DNA of 64,000 nt from Paraburkholderia sp041321145 (GCF_041321145.1 NZ_JBGGWA010000009.1:124001-188000); one strand, 5' to 3'. Positions 25,476-34,656 are shown, numbered from the stretch's first letter. Numbers and translations are program-made. Notes: generated from the sequence alone by a model not told the origin.

Positions 25476-25505
25476 AGGCCGCGGCATGGTTCGCGGCCTT
25501 TTTTT
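25476..25505 (+). terminator. Orphan + strand intrinsic terminator
   Basis: AGGCCGCG/CGCGGCCT stem, 8-base loop and a run of seven T's on the + strand. Both flanking genes are on the minus strand, so no known transcript needs it. It may end a small RNA from the 25293-25475 interval or block antisense transcription. No convincing promoter was seen. Confidence 0.7.
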
Positions 25506-25559
25506 ATGCATGGGGATGGCGGCCGCGACGCGAAGGTCGCCGATAAAACACGCGGCGCG

Positions 25560-25886
25560 TCAGAAATGGCGGCTGGCGACCGCAATCCGCGGCGCGTGGG
25601 CCCAGGAGGAGACTGCCGGCATCAGCGGGTCCCATGCCCGCTGATACGCCGCGTCGAATTCATCGATCTGCAGCAACAGGCTGTCGACAGCGCACAGCTG
25701 CGCGTGGGAGAGGTGGCCGGTGTCGAGCAACTGGTACAGACGCTTGCGCCAGTAGGCAGCCGGCAAAATCGGGCCGCCCAGATCGCCGTGTAAAGACGGC
25801 CGCATCACGCGCCCGATATGCGCGATATCCTGATCGATCAACGCCGCCTGGGATGACCCCTTCAGCGTAATGAGTGTGCGGTCCAT
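25560..25886 (-). CDS. Hypothetical protein
   Basis: A 108-aa soluble protein beginning MDRTLITLKGSSQAALIDQDIAHIGRVMRP. A helical middle section follows (YWRKRLYQLLDTGHLSHAQLCAVDSLLLQIDEFDAAY). No domain recognised, no signal or membrane segment. GGAGGAGCC before the ATG supports this start over an upstream in-frame one at 25988. It is convergent with the orphan terminator and divergent from the csbD-like gene. Confidence 0.6.
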   Translation of the reverse strand: MDRTLITLKGSSQAALIDQDIAHIGRVMRPSLHGDLGGPILPAAYWRKRLYQLLDTGHLSHAQLCAVDSLLLQIDEFDAAYQRAWDPLMPAVSSWAHAPRIAVASRHF

Positions 25887-26053
25887 GGCTCCTCCATGGC
25901 TGCATAACGGCAAGCTGAGCCGGGACTTTAGGGCTTTTTTAAAATATTTTTTGCGGCTGGCCTGGTTGGGGGGAAACCGCTCGGGCACACCCGTTGCTCA
26001 ACAGGGATTACTGGCGTAATGTCGCGCCGGCATTCCAAATATTGGAGCCGAAC

Positions 26054-26245
26054 ATGAACAAGGACCAGGTGAAGGGTGTAGGCGAGCAGATCAAGGGCAA
26101 GGTCAATGAAGCCGTTGGTAAAGCCACGAACAACCCGGGCAAGGAGCTGAAGGGCGACCTGCAGCAAGGCGCCGGCAAGGTGGAGAAAGCCTATGGCGAC
26201 GCGAAGGAAGATGCCAAGGACAATGCAAAGCGCAACGCGCCGTAA
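26054..26245 (+). CDS. CsbD family stress protein
   Basis: A 63-aa CsbD-like protein: MNKDQVKGVGEQIKGKVNEAVGKATNNPGKELKGD is the family signature, with repeated G-K and K-G-x-x-x-Q units. It is highly hydrophilic and probably disordered when free. B. subtilis CsbD is a sigma-B general-stress protein, and proteobacterial members (such as E. coli YjbJ) are abundant in stationary phase; the mechanism is unknown. Monocistronic, closed by a terminator. Confidence 0.9.
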   Translation: MNKDQVKGVGEQIKGKVNEAVGKATNNPGKELKGDLQQGAGKVEKAYGDAKEDAKDNAKRNAP

Positions 26246-26271
26246 TTCGGCTCGCGGTGTAGCTTGATGGG

Positions 26272-26295
26272 AAAAGGCGCTTCGGCGCCTTTTTT
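26272..26295 (+). terminator. Terminator of the csbD-like gene
   Basis: AAAAGGCGC/GGCGCCTTTT hairpin with a short TTC loop and a T-run, 27 bases after the stop codon. Confidence 0.85.
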
Positions 26296-26392
26296 CGTTT
26301 TGCCTGGGAGTAACCCGGGTTCGGCGCCGCGGACGCTCCGTGCGCCGTGCGTCGCCTTTAGACTTGGCGCATCCAACCCGGAAGAGGCGCCC

Positions 26393-26614
26393 ATGACACC
26401 CGAAAAAGTGCTTTCGATGTTCGAACGGCAGTACCTGGAGGGCAAAGCGCCCGTCGACCTCGAGCCCACCTGTGCGAGTTTCGCCAGTTGGCTGGCAGCG
26501 ACGTGGGAGCAACTCGACGGCGAGCAGAAGACGCTTCTGTTGACGGTCGGCGCAGCGTTGTGGCGTGAAGGGTATAACCTGCGCGCCGCTACGGCGACCA
26601 AGGATTTGTGGTGA
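26393..26614 (+). CDS. Hypothetical protein
   Basis: A 73-aa protein, MTPEKVLSMFERQYLEGKAP, then DLEPTCASFASWLAATWEQLDGEQKTLLLTVGAALWREGYNL, predicted to be two or three helices. The GGAAGAGG site lies 6 bases before the ATG. The frame stays open upstream into the previous terminator, so the later start was chosen. No known domain. Confidence 0.6.
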   Translation: MTPEKVLSMFERQYLEGKAPVDLEPTCASFASWLAATWEQLDGEQKTLLLTVGAALWREGYNLRAATATKDLW

Positions 26615-26847
26615 GCCCGGGTGCCCTGACGCGGTTGTGCGTTCGGGAAGAGCGCTGCGTGGTTACGTTCGAATCGAGTGCCGACGTCGTGCGAGGGGGT
26701 TTCGAGGCGAGATCGTACGCGTTGCGCTGAGTCGGTTTATATTTGGCGGTCGCGCGTTCGGGTCTTTTCTTTCGGTCTTCTGACCGATCGCCGATGCCCG
26801 TTTCCGATTTCCAGCCGCAGTTCTCGCATAAGGGTTACACGATCACC

Positions 26848-27555
26848 ATGTCCGATCTATCCGCCTTCCCGATCACGAAGAAATGGCCTGCCGAGCATTC
26901 CGACCGGATTCAGCTGTACTCGCTGCCGACGCCCAACGGCGTGAAGGTGTCGATCATGCTCGAAGAGACCGGTCTGCCCTATGAGCCGCATCTCGTGCGT
27001 TTCGACACGAACGATCAGATGTCCGCGGCGTTTCTGTCGCTGAATCCGAACAACAAGATTCCGGCGATCATCGATCCGCACGGCCCGGACGGCAAACCCC
27101 TGCCGCTGTTCGAATCCGGCGCGATTCTGATTTACCTCGCGGACAAGACGGGCAAATTGATCCCGCGGGATGGCGCGGGCCGCTATGAAGCGATCCAGTG
27201 GGTGATGTTTCAGATGGGCGGTATCGGGCCGATGTTCGGTCAGGTCGGCTTCTTCCACAAGTTTGCCGGCAAGGAATACGAAGACAAGCGGCCACGCGAT
27301 CGTTACATCGCCGAGTCGAAACGGCTGCTTGGTGTGCTGGAGCAGCAACTCGAAGGACGCGACTGGATTCTGGGCGACACCTACTCGATCGCTGACATTG
27401 CGACCTTTCCGTGGGTGCGTAATCTGATCGGCTTTTACGAAGCAGGGGATCTGGTCGGGATTGAAGACTTTCCGAATGTGAAGCGGGTGCTGGCGGCGTT
27501 CGTCGCGCGTCCGGCGGTGGTGAAGGGTTTGGATATTCCGAAGCGGCCTTCCTGA
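26848..27555 (+). CDS. Glutathione S-transferase family protein (YfcG/YghU-like)
   Basis: A 235-aa glutathione-transferase-fold enzyme. The N-terminal thioredoxin domain (about 20-105) has IQLYSLPTPNGVKVSIMLEE, LNPNNKIPAIIDP with the cis-Pro, and FESGAILIYLADKTGK, the glutathione site. The C-terminal helical domain has WVMFQMGGIGPMFGQ, typical of the Nu class (YfcG, YghU). Members show disulfide-bond reductase activity toward glutathione-linked substrates. The ATG at 26848 begins MSDLSAFPITKKWP, as in relatives; its ribosome site is weak. Confidence 0.88.
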   Translation: MSDLSAFPITKKWPAEHSDRIQLYSLPTPNGVKVSIMLEETGLPYEPHLVRFDTNDQMSAAFLSLNPNNKIPAIIDPHGPDGKPLPLFESGAILIYLADKTGKLIPRDGAGRYEAIQWVMFQMGGIGPMFGQVGFFHKFAGKEYEDKRPRDRYIAESKRLLGVLEQQLEGRDWILGDTYSIADIATFPWVRNLIGFYEAGDLVGIEDFPNVKRVLAAFVARPAVVKGLDIPKRPS

Positions 27556-27629
27556 CGGATTAGTGCGGACGGCAAGCAAGGTTTTCGGAGTACGTACAAA
27601 CGTCCATTCGAACCACCGCCGAACCTGAT

Positions 27630-27652
27630 GGGAGATTGCCGTGCAATCTCCC
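27630..27652. terminator. Perfect hairpin between convergent genes
   Basis: GGGAGATTGC/GCAATCTCCC, a 10-bp stem with a 3-base loop, 75 bases after the transferase gene and 40 bases beyond the end of the porin gene. It lacks a T-run. Confidence 0.55.
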
Positions 27653-27692
27653 GATCTTAGTGCTCAACGGTCAACGGTCGACAGCGACGGGC

Positions 27693-28820
27693 CTACCACT
27701 TGTGCCGGAGTCCGATCACCGCCGAGACTTGCGACTTGGTGCTGGACGGGGAGAGCGAATAGATCTGCGCGTACTGCGCGTCACCCGCCGCTTTCTGAAA
27801 GATGCCGACGAGAAAGAGATCCGTGCGCTTGCTGAGCAGATAGTCCACGCCGGTATTCACCTGATGCCATTTCGGACTATTGTTCTGCGGATGATATTGC
27901 CCCGTGGTGAAGATATACGCGGCGCCCAGCACGAGTTGCGGCGTCACGTAGTCAGTGAGCGAAACCTCAAAATTCTGCAGCGTCAGACGCGACGTGTCGA
28001 GATAGTCGAATCGCGCGTTGGTATAAAGCAGCGACAGGCTCGCCGTGCCCAATGCGTAGGCGCCGCCCGCTCCAAACATCCTTTGCTTGCTCACGCCAGC
28101 GTGGGACGCCGGATTCGTGATGAACGGTGACGTGAAGCCATAGTCATTCACGACCGCGCCGTTCGTGTTATTGACGTCGTTCGGTGTGTTGACCTGAAGG
28201 AACGCCACGCCGGCTTTCAGCGGTCCGTTGTGATATTGGGCCGCAGCGCTATAAGCATTGTTGTCGGAGAAGCCGCCCGCTTTATTCGAGAAGCCGTAGA
28301 GCCCTTCGAACTGAAAACCTTTGTAGTCGACGCTCTTGTACTGGACCGCGTTGTTGATCCGGAATGTGTCGAACACGTTATCACTGTCGCCAATGTGCGC
28401 ACCGTAGGCCGCGAACTGACAGGCCGACTCGAAGGCACACAGCGTGACGGCCTCGTCGTATTGACGGCCTAGCGTTACCGTCCCGAAGGATTTCGACGAC
28501 AAGCCGACAAAAGCCTGCCGCCCAAACTCCCGGCCGCCTTGCGACAGTGAGCCAGTCGCGAGACTGTAGCCGTTTTCCAGCGTGAAGATGGCTTGCAGGC
28601 CCCCGCCCAGATCCTCCACGCCCTTCATCCCCCAGCGAGGCGTCTGCATCGGGCCGCTCGCAAATTGCCATGTCGAGTGGCCTTGATTGTCGGCTCCTTT
28701 CTGGTTGTTCGCATAGACGATACCGGTCGAGATCAGGCCGTACAGGGTCACGCTGCTTTGGGCGGATGCCGTCTGGCAGAACAGAGCCATCGCGGCGAGA
28801 GCAAAGATGCGTCGATTCAT
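27693..28820 (-). CDS. Gram-negative general porin (OmpC-like)
   Basis: A 375-aa outer-membrane trimeric porin of the Burkholderiales type. Signal peptide at 1-20 (cleavage ASA|QSSVTLYG), then the family start SSVTLYGLISTG, GGGLQAIFTLENGYSL, GRQAFVGLSSKSFGTVTLGRQYD and many alternating beta strands. It ends GLRHKW; the final aromatic needed for Bam recognition is Trp rather than the usual Phe. AAAGGA precedes the ATG. It is divergent from an ABC uptake and CoA operon and may supply outer-membrane entry for the same substrate. Confidence 0.9.
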   Translation of the reverse strand: MNRRIFALAAMALFCQTASAQSSVTLYGLISTGIVYANNQKGADNQGHSTWQFASGPMQTPRWGMKGVEDLGGGLQAIFTLENGYSLATGSLSQGGREFGRQAFVGLSSKSFGTVTLGRQYDEAVTLCAFESACQFAAYGAHIGDSDNVFDTFRINNAVQYKSVDYKGFQFEGLYGFSNKAGGFSDNNAYSAAAQYHNGPLKAGVAFLQVNTPNDVNNTNGAVVNDYGFTSPFITNPASHAGVSKQRMFGAGGAYALGTASLSLLYTNARFDYLDTSRLTLQNFEVSLTDYVTPQLVLGAAYIFTTGQYHPQNNSPKWHQVNTGVDYLLSKRTDLFLVGIFQKAAGDAQYAQIYSLSPSSTKSQVSAVIGLRHKW

Positions 28821-29220
28821 GATTTCCTTTGAGCGCTGGTTTGGGAAAGTGAAAGCGAATGCTTGAAGCAGGCTTGATGCGGCTTTGTCATTAGGATCAC
28901 GAAGCAAATACGTTGTGTAGCGGAATCGTTGTTGCTGCGATCACGGTCCTGACTTTCTCTGGTCGATAGGCAACTCAACGCTGCGTTCCCGCATCGAGAT
29001 GGATGCCATTACATCCGCCTTTCGGTCGTTGTCCTGCACGCCGTGGCGAATCTGGTGCGATTGCTGGCGATTCTTGCGGAACAAAATTCGCGACAGCTAG
29101 CACCGAATTTGACTACCAGTGATCGAATTTTTAGCGCGTCAAGATCGAATGGGTGTACGAATCGCGCACGCTTGTAGGCGCTTTGTCAGAAAGCTCGCTT
29201 GGGAACACCGCTCTAATTTC

Positions 29221-29276
29221 AGCATCGCTCATCTTCAAAATTGATGCTTGCGAGGACACTTTTGGCTCTTAATAAT
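29221..29276 (+). promoter_or_regulatory. Promoter with overlapping LysR-type dyad, uptake operon
   Basis: A sigma-70 promoter with -35 TTGCGA (29248-29253), a 17-base spacer and -10 AATAAT (29271-29276) predicts transcription from about 29283. The dyad AGCATC-N16-GATGCT (29221-29248) abuts the -35, centred near -48, where LysR regulators usually bind. The LysR gene at the far end of the operon is the natural candidate. The rest of the 28821-29347 interval (527 bases) holds the porin promoter region and no gene. Confidence 0.55.
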
Positions 29277-29347
29277 CGATTCGACCGGCAGCGCTAAGTG
29301 TTTGAAGACCGGCCCCTTGTATCCAGGAAGGACCAAAGGAGGAGATG

Positions 29348-30379
29348 ATGTCAGTAATCGAAAATGCCGGACGTCGGCGTTTGCTGCGGATGACACTCGC
29401 GGCGGGCGGCATGGCTGCTACGGGCGCGCTGCTGTCGGTGCGCGCCTTTGCTGGCGACAGGGCAACCGTCAACATGCAACTGGGCTGGATCCCGGGCGGC
29501 AACCAGGTCGGTGAGGTGACGGCGAAGCGGCTCGGGTATTACGAGCAGGAAGGAATCGATTTCCACATCCAGCCGGGCGGCCCGAACATTGATGGCGTAG
29601 CGATTGTCGCTTCGGGGCGATTCGAGGTCGGTGAGATTTCGTCGAGTCCGTCGATCATGCTTGCAGTCTCGGAAGGCTTGCCCATCAAGTGCATCGCCGT
29701 CGGATTGCAGCAGCATCCCTACAGTTTCTTTTCACTTAAGAAGAAACCCATACGCTCGGCACACGACATGATCGGCAAGCGTATCGGTATTCAGTCGACG
29801 GGCATGGTGTTGCTCAAGGCATTGCTCGCGAAGAACAAAATTTCGGAAAGCCAGGTCGACATCGTGCCGATCGGCGCCGACATGATGCCGCTTCTGAGTG
29901 GGCAGGTCGATGCGGTGACCGGCTGGGAAACCAACACCACGGCACTCAAACCGCTCGGGGCGGATCGCGTCGATCTGCGTCTGTGGGACACGGGCGTGCG
30001 CCTCTACGCGCTGCCGTACTACACGACCCCCGAGACCCTCAAGGACCACAACGACACGGTTGTGCGTTTCCTGCGCGCTACCGCGCGTGGCTGGGTTTAT
30101 GCGAACGCGCATCGCGACCAGGCCGTCGATCTGCTCATCAAGGAATATCCCAACCTGAACCGCGCCGATGAGCGCGTCGCGATCGACTCGCTGATGGGCT
30201 ACGCGTTCGATCAGACAACGCAGACGCAGGGCTGGGGAACGATGGATGCGAAAGTCTGGGAAGAGCAGATTGCGATGTATGCAAATCTGGGTCAGTTCGT
30301 TGGGAAGCCGCCAAAAGTCGATGACGTGATGACGTTGGACATTCTCAACGCTACCCGATCTTCTCGCCTCAAGGTGTAA
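29348..30379 (+). CDS. ABC transporter substrate-binding protein, NitT/TauT (SsuA/NMT1) type
   Basis: A 343-aa periplasmic binding protein. A twin-arginine signal (GRRRLLRMTLAAGG, cleavage near RAFA|GDRA) suggests Tat export in folded form. The mature part has the NMT1/SsuA layout: VNMQLGWIPGGNQVGEVTAKRLGYYEQEGIDF, then GISS-like EISSSPSIMLAVSEGLPIKC and a hinge region VDAVTGWETNTTAL. Ligands of this family range from sulfonates to pyrimidine precursors and aromatic or dicarboxylic acids. AAGGAGG lies before two adjacent ATGs; 29348 has the better spacing. First gene of an eight-gene operon. Confidence 0.85.
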   Translation: MSVIENAGRRRLLRMTLAAGGMAATGALLSVRAFAGDRATVNMQLGWIPGGNQVGEVTAKRLGYYEQEGIDFHIQPGGPNIDGVAIVASGRFEVGEISSSPSIMLAVSEGLPIKCIAVGLQQHPYSFFSLKKKPIRSAHDMIGKRIGIQSTGMVLLKALLAKNKISESQVDIVPIGADMMPLLSGQVDAVTGWETNTTALKPLGADRVDLRLWDTGVRLYALPYYTTPETLKDHNDTVVRFLRATARGWVYANAHRDQAVDLLIKEYPNLNRADERVAIDSLMGYAFDQTTQTQGWGTMDAKVWEEQIAMYANLGQFVGKPPKVDDVMTLDILNATRSSRLKV

Positions 30380-30382
30380 TTC

Positions 30383-31216
30383 ATGCATGCTGCCACTGTC
30401 AATCCGCCGCGCGCGGACGGGGCCGGCTCATCCGTTGCCGCGCTTGAGGACTCCAATCTGTCTATCAGCTGCCGCAATATCAATGTGCGCTTCTTCACCG
30501 ATCGGCGCAGCATCACCGCGCTTGAGGGTTTGAGCCTTGACGTCGCGGCCGGTGAATTCCTCACGCTCCTCGGTCCGTCGGGCTGCGGGAAGTCGACGTT
30601 CCTGCGAGTCGTCGCAGACCTCATCCAGCCGAGCCTCGGCGAGATCAGCGTGCTCGGCGCGGCGCCCCGTGTCGCGCGCGAGCATCGGGACATCGGCTTC
30701 GTGTTCCAGGACGCGGCGTTGCTGCCGTGGCGTACGGCGATCCAGAACGTGCAGTTGCCGCTTGAAGTCGGGGGCGGCAACGCCCGCGCGGGCCGGGCAA
30801 CGCCGCGCGAGCTGCTCGAGCTTGTCGGCCTCAAGGGCCGCGAGGACGCTTACCCACACGAGATGTCGGGCGGGATGCGCCAGCGTGTCGCGATTGCGCG
30901 CGCGCTCGTCAGCGACCCAAAAGTCCTGCTGATGGACGAGCCGTTCGGCGCACTCGATGAAATCACGCGTGACCGTCTGAACGAAGAATTGCGCCGCGTC
31001 TGGAAAGAGATGGGTCTCACGACGCTCTTCGTGACCCACAGCATCTATGAAGCGGCGTTTCTCGGTCAGCGGGTGCTGATGCTGGCCGCCAACCCCGGAC
31101 GTGTGAAAGAGATCGTCCCGGTCGGGTTGCCGGAAGATCGAACGCTCGACATCCGCGAAACCCGCGAATTCGTCGAGCTCGCTGCCTATCTGCGACGCGT
31201 ACTGGAGACCTGCTGA
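30383..31216 (+). CDS. ABC transporter ATPase, NitT/TauT type
   Basis: A 277-aa ATPase for the adjacent importer. Walker A GPSGCGKST (about residue 64), Q-loop FQDAALLPWRT (the LLPW motif is typical of the SsuB/TauB group), signature MSGGMRQR, Walker B VLLMDEPFGALD and THSIYEAAFLG. An additional 30-residue N-terminal tail is unremarkable. It starts 3 bases after the binding-protein stop and its stop overlaps the permease ATG by one base, so the three are co-translated. Confidence 0.9.
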   Translation: MHAATVNPPRADGAGSSVAALEDSNLSISCRNINVRFFTDRRSITALEGLSLDVAAGEFLTLLGPSGCGKSTFLRVVADLIQPSLGEISVLGAAPRVAREHRDIGFVFQDAALLPWRTAIQNVQLPLEVGGGNARAGRATPRELLELVGLKGREDAYPHEMSGGMRQRVAIARALVSDPKVLLMDEPFGALDEITRDRLNEELRRVWKEMGLTTLFVTHSIYEAAFLGQRVLMLAANPGRVKEIVPVGLPEDRTLDIRETREFVELAAYLRRVLETC

Positions 31217-32055
31217 TGACCACGTCCGAAATGCAATTGAGTCTGTCGTCTCAAGCGGCGGATCCTGAAGCGCAGGCATGGCTTGCGCGTCGCCGTCAGC
31301 GCCTGTGGCGCGCCCGGCTCCTGCCGGTGCTTGGCGTCGCGGGCTTGCTGTTCGCGTGGTGGGCGGTCGTGGCGGGCTTTCATGTGAAGCCGTTTATCGC
31401 GCCGTCGCCGTTCATGGTGCTGCAGACGCTTTTCAGCAAGAGCGATGTGCTGCTGCAGAACATGGTGCCGACTGCGATCGAGGCATGCGGAGGTTTTCTG
31501 CTCGGCAACCTGGCGGCGATCCTGCTCGCCACCGTCTTCGTGCACAACAAGACGCTGCAGGACATTTTCTATCCGGTCGCCGTGATGATCAACTCGATTC
31601 CGGTGGTCGCGAAGGCGCCGATCCTCGTCCTCATCATGGGTAACGGTCTTGAGCCGAAGATCACGATCGCGGCGATTGTCTGCTTCTTCCCGACGCTCGT
31701 GAACATGGTCCGCGGACTGCAGGCGGTGAACCCGCAAGCCATGGAACTGATGCAGATCCTCTCGGCAAGCAAGCGCGAAATCTTCTTCAAGCTGCGCCTC
31801 TACGCTTCGCTGCCCTATCTCTTCTCCGCCTTGCGCATTGCCGCGTCGATGTCGGTGATCGGCGCGGTGGTCGGTGAATGGATCGGTGCCACGCAAGGTA
31901 TCGGCGCCATGATCATTCAGGCGACCTACAGCTTCGATTCGGCCTTGCTGTATACGGCGATCATCATGAGCGCCGTGCTGTCCGGCCTGTTTTTCCTGGT
32001 GATCGCGATCATCGAGCGCCTGGTGGTCAGATGGCAGCCCGAAAGCACGCATTGA
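31216..32055 (+). CDS. ABC transporter permease, NitT/TauT type
   Basis: A 279-aa inner-membrane permease with about six membrane segments, the first at about 36-54 (LPVLGVAGLLFAWWAVVAG). The coupling loop is ELMQILSASKREIFFKLRLYASLPYLFSALRIA, standard for SsuC/TauC. A family motif GEWIGATQGIGAMI follows. As a homodimer it would form the channel for the binding protein encoded two genes upstream. Next is a 37-base gap with AGAGGA before the oxidoreductase. Confidence 0.9.
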   Translation: MTTSEMQLSLSSQAADPEAQAWLARRRQRLWRARLLPVLGVAGLLFAWWAVVAGFHVKPFIAPSPFMVLQTLFSKSDVLLQNMVPTAIEACGGFLLGNLAAILLATVFVHNKTLQDIFYPVAVMINSIPVVAKAPILVLIMGNGLEPKITIAAIVCFFPTLVNMVRGLQAVNPQAMELMQILSASKREIFFKLRLYASLPYLFSALRIAASMSVIGAVVGEWIGATQGIGAMIIQATYSFDSALLYTAIIMSAVLSGLFFLVIAIIERLVVRWQPESTH

Positions 32056-32092
32056 ATCGCACACGAAACACCCGAATTTTCAGAGGAAACAA

Positions 32093-33478
32093 ATGAACAT
32101 GATCAGCGACTGGATTCAGGAAAGCGCAAGCGATGTGCGCGTCGCGGCCAAAACGAACGTCGTGGTGGTCGGCGGCGGTCCCGCAGGCCTGTCGGCCGCG
32201 ATTGGGGCGGCGCGCAACGGCGCCGAGGTGATTCTGCTGGAGCGTTACAACCACCTGGGCGGCCTCGCATCCGGCGGCATGGTGCTGGTGCTCGACGACA
32301 TGTGGGACAACCACCTGCAGGAAATTTCGGTGCGCGGCGTCTGCATGACTTTCATCGAACGGATGGCGGCGCGCAAGCTGGCGATGTTCCCGCGCTCGGA
32401 CGAATGGGGCGAGGATCCCGCGGCGTATCGCAAGTGGGGACGCTGGGGCGCCTTCGACTTTCACAGCCAGAAGACGCCTCATCCGGTGTGTTTCGCCGCG
32501 GCGTTCGATCCGGATGCGATGAAGCGCGTCGCGCTGGAGATGGTGGAATCGCTCGGCATCAAGTTGCGTCTGCATTCATGGTTCTCGCGCACGCTGGTCG
32601 AAGACGGTCAGGTGAAGGGCGTGATCTGCGAGACGAAGAGCGGCCGTGAAGCGATCCTCGCCGACGTGGTGATCGACGCGACGGGAGACCTGGATGTCGC
32701 GGCGTCGGCGGGTGTGCCGCATGTCGGCGGCACCTACATCACGACGACGGTATTTCGACTCGGCGGCGTCGATACGGAGGCGGCCGAGCGCTTCGAAGCC
32801 GAAGAGCCCGAGGCGTTTGCGGCACTGGATCGTCAGATCAAGCGTATTCTCGGCGGCTCGTGGGGCTACTGGTGGCTGAAGACACCGTTGCCCGGCGTGG
32901 TGTGGTGCAACTGCCCGCACATGGCCGGTCTCGACGGCCTCAAGCCCGAGGACCTGACCCGTGCGGAAGTGCAGGGCCGGCAGCACATTCACGCGGTGGT
33001 CGATTTCGTGCGCGACAAGCTGCCGGGCTTCCAGCAGTGTTACGTGATCGATGTCGCGCCGCAAACCGGCGTGCGCCAGACGCGCCTGCTCGAAGGTGAG
33101 TACGTGATGACGAAGGATGACCTCGCGCAGCGTACCCGTTTCGACGACAGCATCGCGCGTGGCCGTGACTACTACATGCCGTACCGCGTGTTGCTGCCGA
33201 AGCAGATCGACAACCTGCTGGTCGCCGGCCGCCACTATTCGGCGACCTCGCAGGCGCAGAAGATGTCGCGTGAAATCCCGCCTTGCATGGCGATGGGCGA
33301 AGCCGCCGGGGTGGCTGCCGCGCTCGCGCTCGGTGCGGGCGTGCGGGTGCGCGACGTCGACGTGCAGGCGCTGCAGAAGACCTTGCGGGTGCAAGGCGCC
33401 GATCCGGGCGACCAGACAGGCCGCAACGCCGACGTCCCGCCGCTTGCCGTGCACATCAATAAGCGGGAGGCCGCATGA
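32093..33478 (+). CDS. FAD-dependent oxidoreductase (FAD_oxidored family)
   Basis: A 461-aa flavoprotein. The Rossmann motif VVVVGGGPAGLSAAIGAARNGAEVILLER sits at residues 22-50. The C-terminal block has the family pattern TGVRQTRLLEGEYVMTKDDL, DNLLVAGRHYSATSQAQ and MAMGEAAGVAAALA, seen in the PF12831 group whose members mostly lack known reactions. No membrane segment or extra iron-sulfur motif is visible. The stop overlaps the CoA-transferase start by four bases. With a ferredoxin three genes downstream, a ferredoxin-linked dehydrogenation or reduction of the imported acid or its CoA ester is plausible; the reaction is unknown. Confidence 0.75.
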   Translation: MNMISDWIQESASDVRVAAKTNVVVVGGGPAGLSAAIGAARNGAEVILLERYNHLGGLASGGMVLVLDDMWDNHLQEISVRGVCMTFIERMAARKLAMFPRSDEWGEDPAAYRKWGRWGAFDFHSQKTPHPVCFAAAFDPDAMKRVALEMVESLGIKLRLHSWFSRTLVEDGQVKGVICETKSGREAILADVVIDATGDLDVAASAGVPHVGGTYITTTVFRLGGVDTEAAERFEAEEPEAFAALDRQIKRILGGSWGYWWLKTPLPGVVWCNCPHMAGLDGLKPEDLTRAEVQGRQHIHAVVDFVRDKLPGFQQCYVIDVAPQTGVRQTRLLEGEYVMTKDDLAQRTRFDDSIARGRDYYMPYRVLLPKQIDNLLVAGRHYSATSQAQKMSREIPPCMAMGEAAGVAAALALGAGVRVRDVDVQALQKTLRVQGADPGDQTGRNADVPPLAVHINKREAA

Positions 33479-34656
33479 GCGCCGCAGACAACATGGCAAA
33501 GACGCCGGATCTGCCGCTTGCCGGCGTGCGTGTCGTCGATCTCACGCAGGTCATGATGGGCCCGGTCTGCACGCAGATGCTCGCCGATTACGGCGCCGAC
33601 GTGATCAAGGTCGAGAGAAAGGGCGCGGGCGACTTGAGCCGCTCGACGTTCGAGCCGGTGGCCGGCGCGGACAATCCGATCTTCTGCAGCTTGAACCGCA
33701 ACAAGCGCAGCGTGGCACTCGACTTGCGCGACGCGCAGCAGTTGGCCGATTTGAAGGCCCTGATCGTGGACGCGGATGTGGTCGTCAGCAATTTCCGCGC
33801 GGGCGTGATGGACCGCATGGGTGTCGGCTATGAAGACTGCCGTCGATTAAATCCGCGGGTCATCTTCGCGGTGGGCACGGGCTTCGGCGAAACCGGACCC
33901 TACGCGCACAAAGGGGGGCAGGACGTGCTTGCCCAGGCGATGAGCGGTGCGATGGCGCGCCGCGCGGATGAGTCGCTGCCGATTTCCGTGTACCCAACCG
34001 CCCTTGCCGACTATTCGGCGGGCATGCACATGGTGCAGGGCATCCTGCTCGCGCTCCTGCATCGGGAGCGCACGGGCGAGGGGCAGAAGGTCAACGTGTC
34101 GCTCTACAACTCGATGCTCGCGATGCAGATGCAGGAAGCCGCCATGATCATGATGGCCGACTCGGAAGTGAACTGGGCGGCGATGCCGCTCTCGGGTGTC
34201 TTCGATACCCAGGACGGTGCGCTGGTACTCGTGGGCGCGTTCAAGGCGAATCCGCTGCGCGACATCTGTGCCGCACTGGACATTGAAGATCTGTCGCTGG
34301 ACGCGCGTTTTTGCGATCTCACCCAGCAGTTCGCTCACAAGACCGAATTGCAGCGCATTTTCCGGGAGCGCTTTGCGAGCAACACGCGCGACTTCTGGCT
34401 CGCCCGGCTCGAAGAGCAGGACCTGCTGTGTGCACCGGTGCGTGATCTGCGTGAAGCGCTGGTCGATCCTCAGACCCTGCATAACCGGCTGATTCTGGAA
34501 GGCGAGGGCGAGGGTCAGCCGGTGCGCTTCATCGGCAGCCCGATCGAGCTTTCGCTTGCGCCTGTGGGCTTGCGGCGTGGGCCGCCGCGCCTCGGCCAGC
34601 ATACCGAAGAGGTCCTGCAACAATTGCGCGGCAAGGTCGCCACGGAGGCTGTATGA
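33475..34656 (+). CDS. Class III CoA-transferase (CaiB/BaiF/Frc family)
   Basis: A 393-aa enzyme expected to move CoA from a donor thioester onto a carboxylic acid through an aspartyl-CoA intermediate. The N-terminal block DLTQVMMGPVCTQMLADYGADVIKVE and the catalytic Asp in TALADYSAGMHMVQG (D179) match formyl-CoA transferase, where the nucleophile is D169. Length fits the family. ATGA overlaps at both ends bind it translationally to the oxidoreductase and crotonase genes. It probably activates the substrate brought in by the transporter. Confidence 0.88.
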   Translation: MSAADNMAKTPDLPLAGVRVVDLTQVMMGPVCTQMLADYGADVIKVERKGAGDLSRSTFEPVAGADNPIFCSLNRNKRSVALDLRDAQQLADLKALIVDADVVVSNFRAGVMDRMGVGYEDCRRLNPRVIFAVGTGFGETGPYAHKGGQDVLAQAMSGAMARRADESLPISVYPTALADYSAGMHMVQGILLALLHRERTGEGQKVNVSLYNSMLAMQMQEAAMIMMADSEVNWAAMPLSGVFDTQDGALVLVGAFKANPLRDICAALDIEDLSLDARFCDLTQQFAHKTELQRIFRERFASNTRDFWLARLEEQDLLCAPVRDLREALVDPQTLHNRLILEGEGEGQPVRFIGSPIELSLAPVGLRRGPPRLGQHTEEVLQQLRGKVATEAV

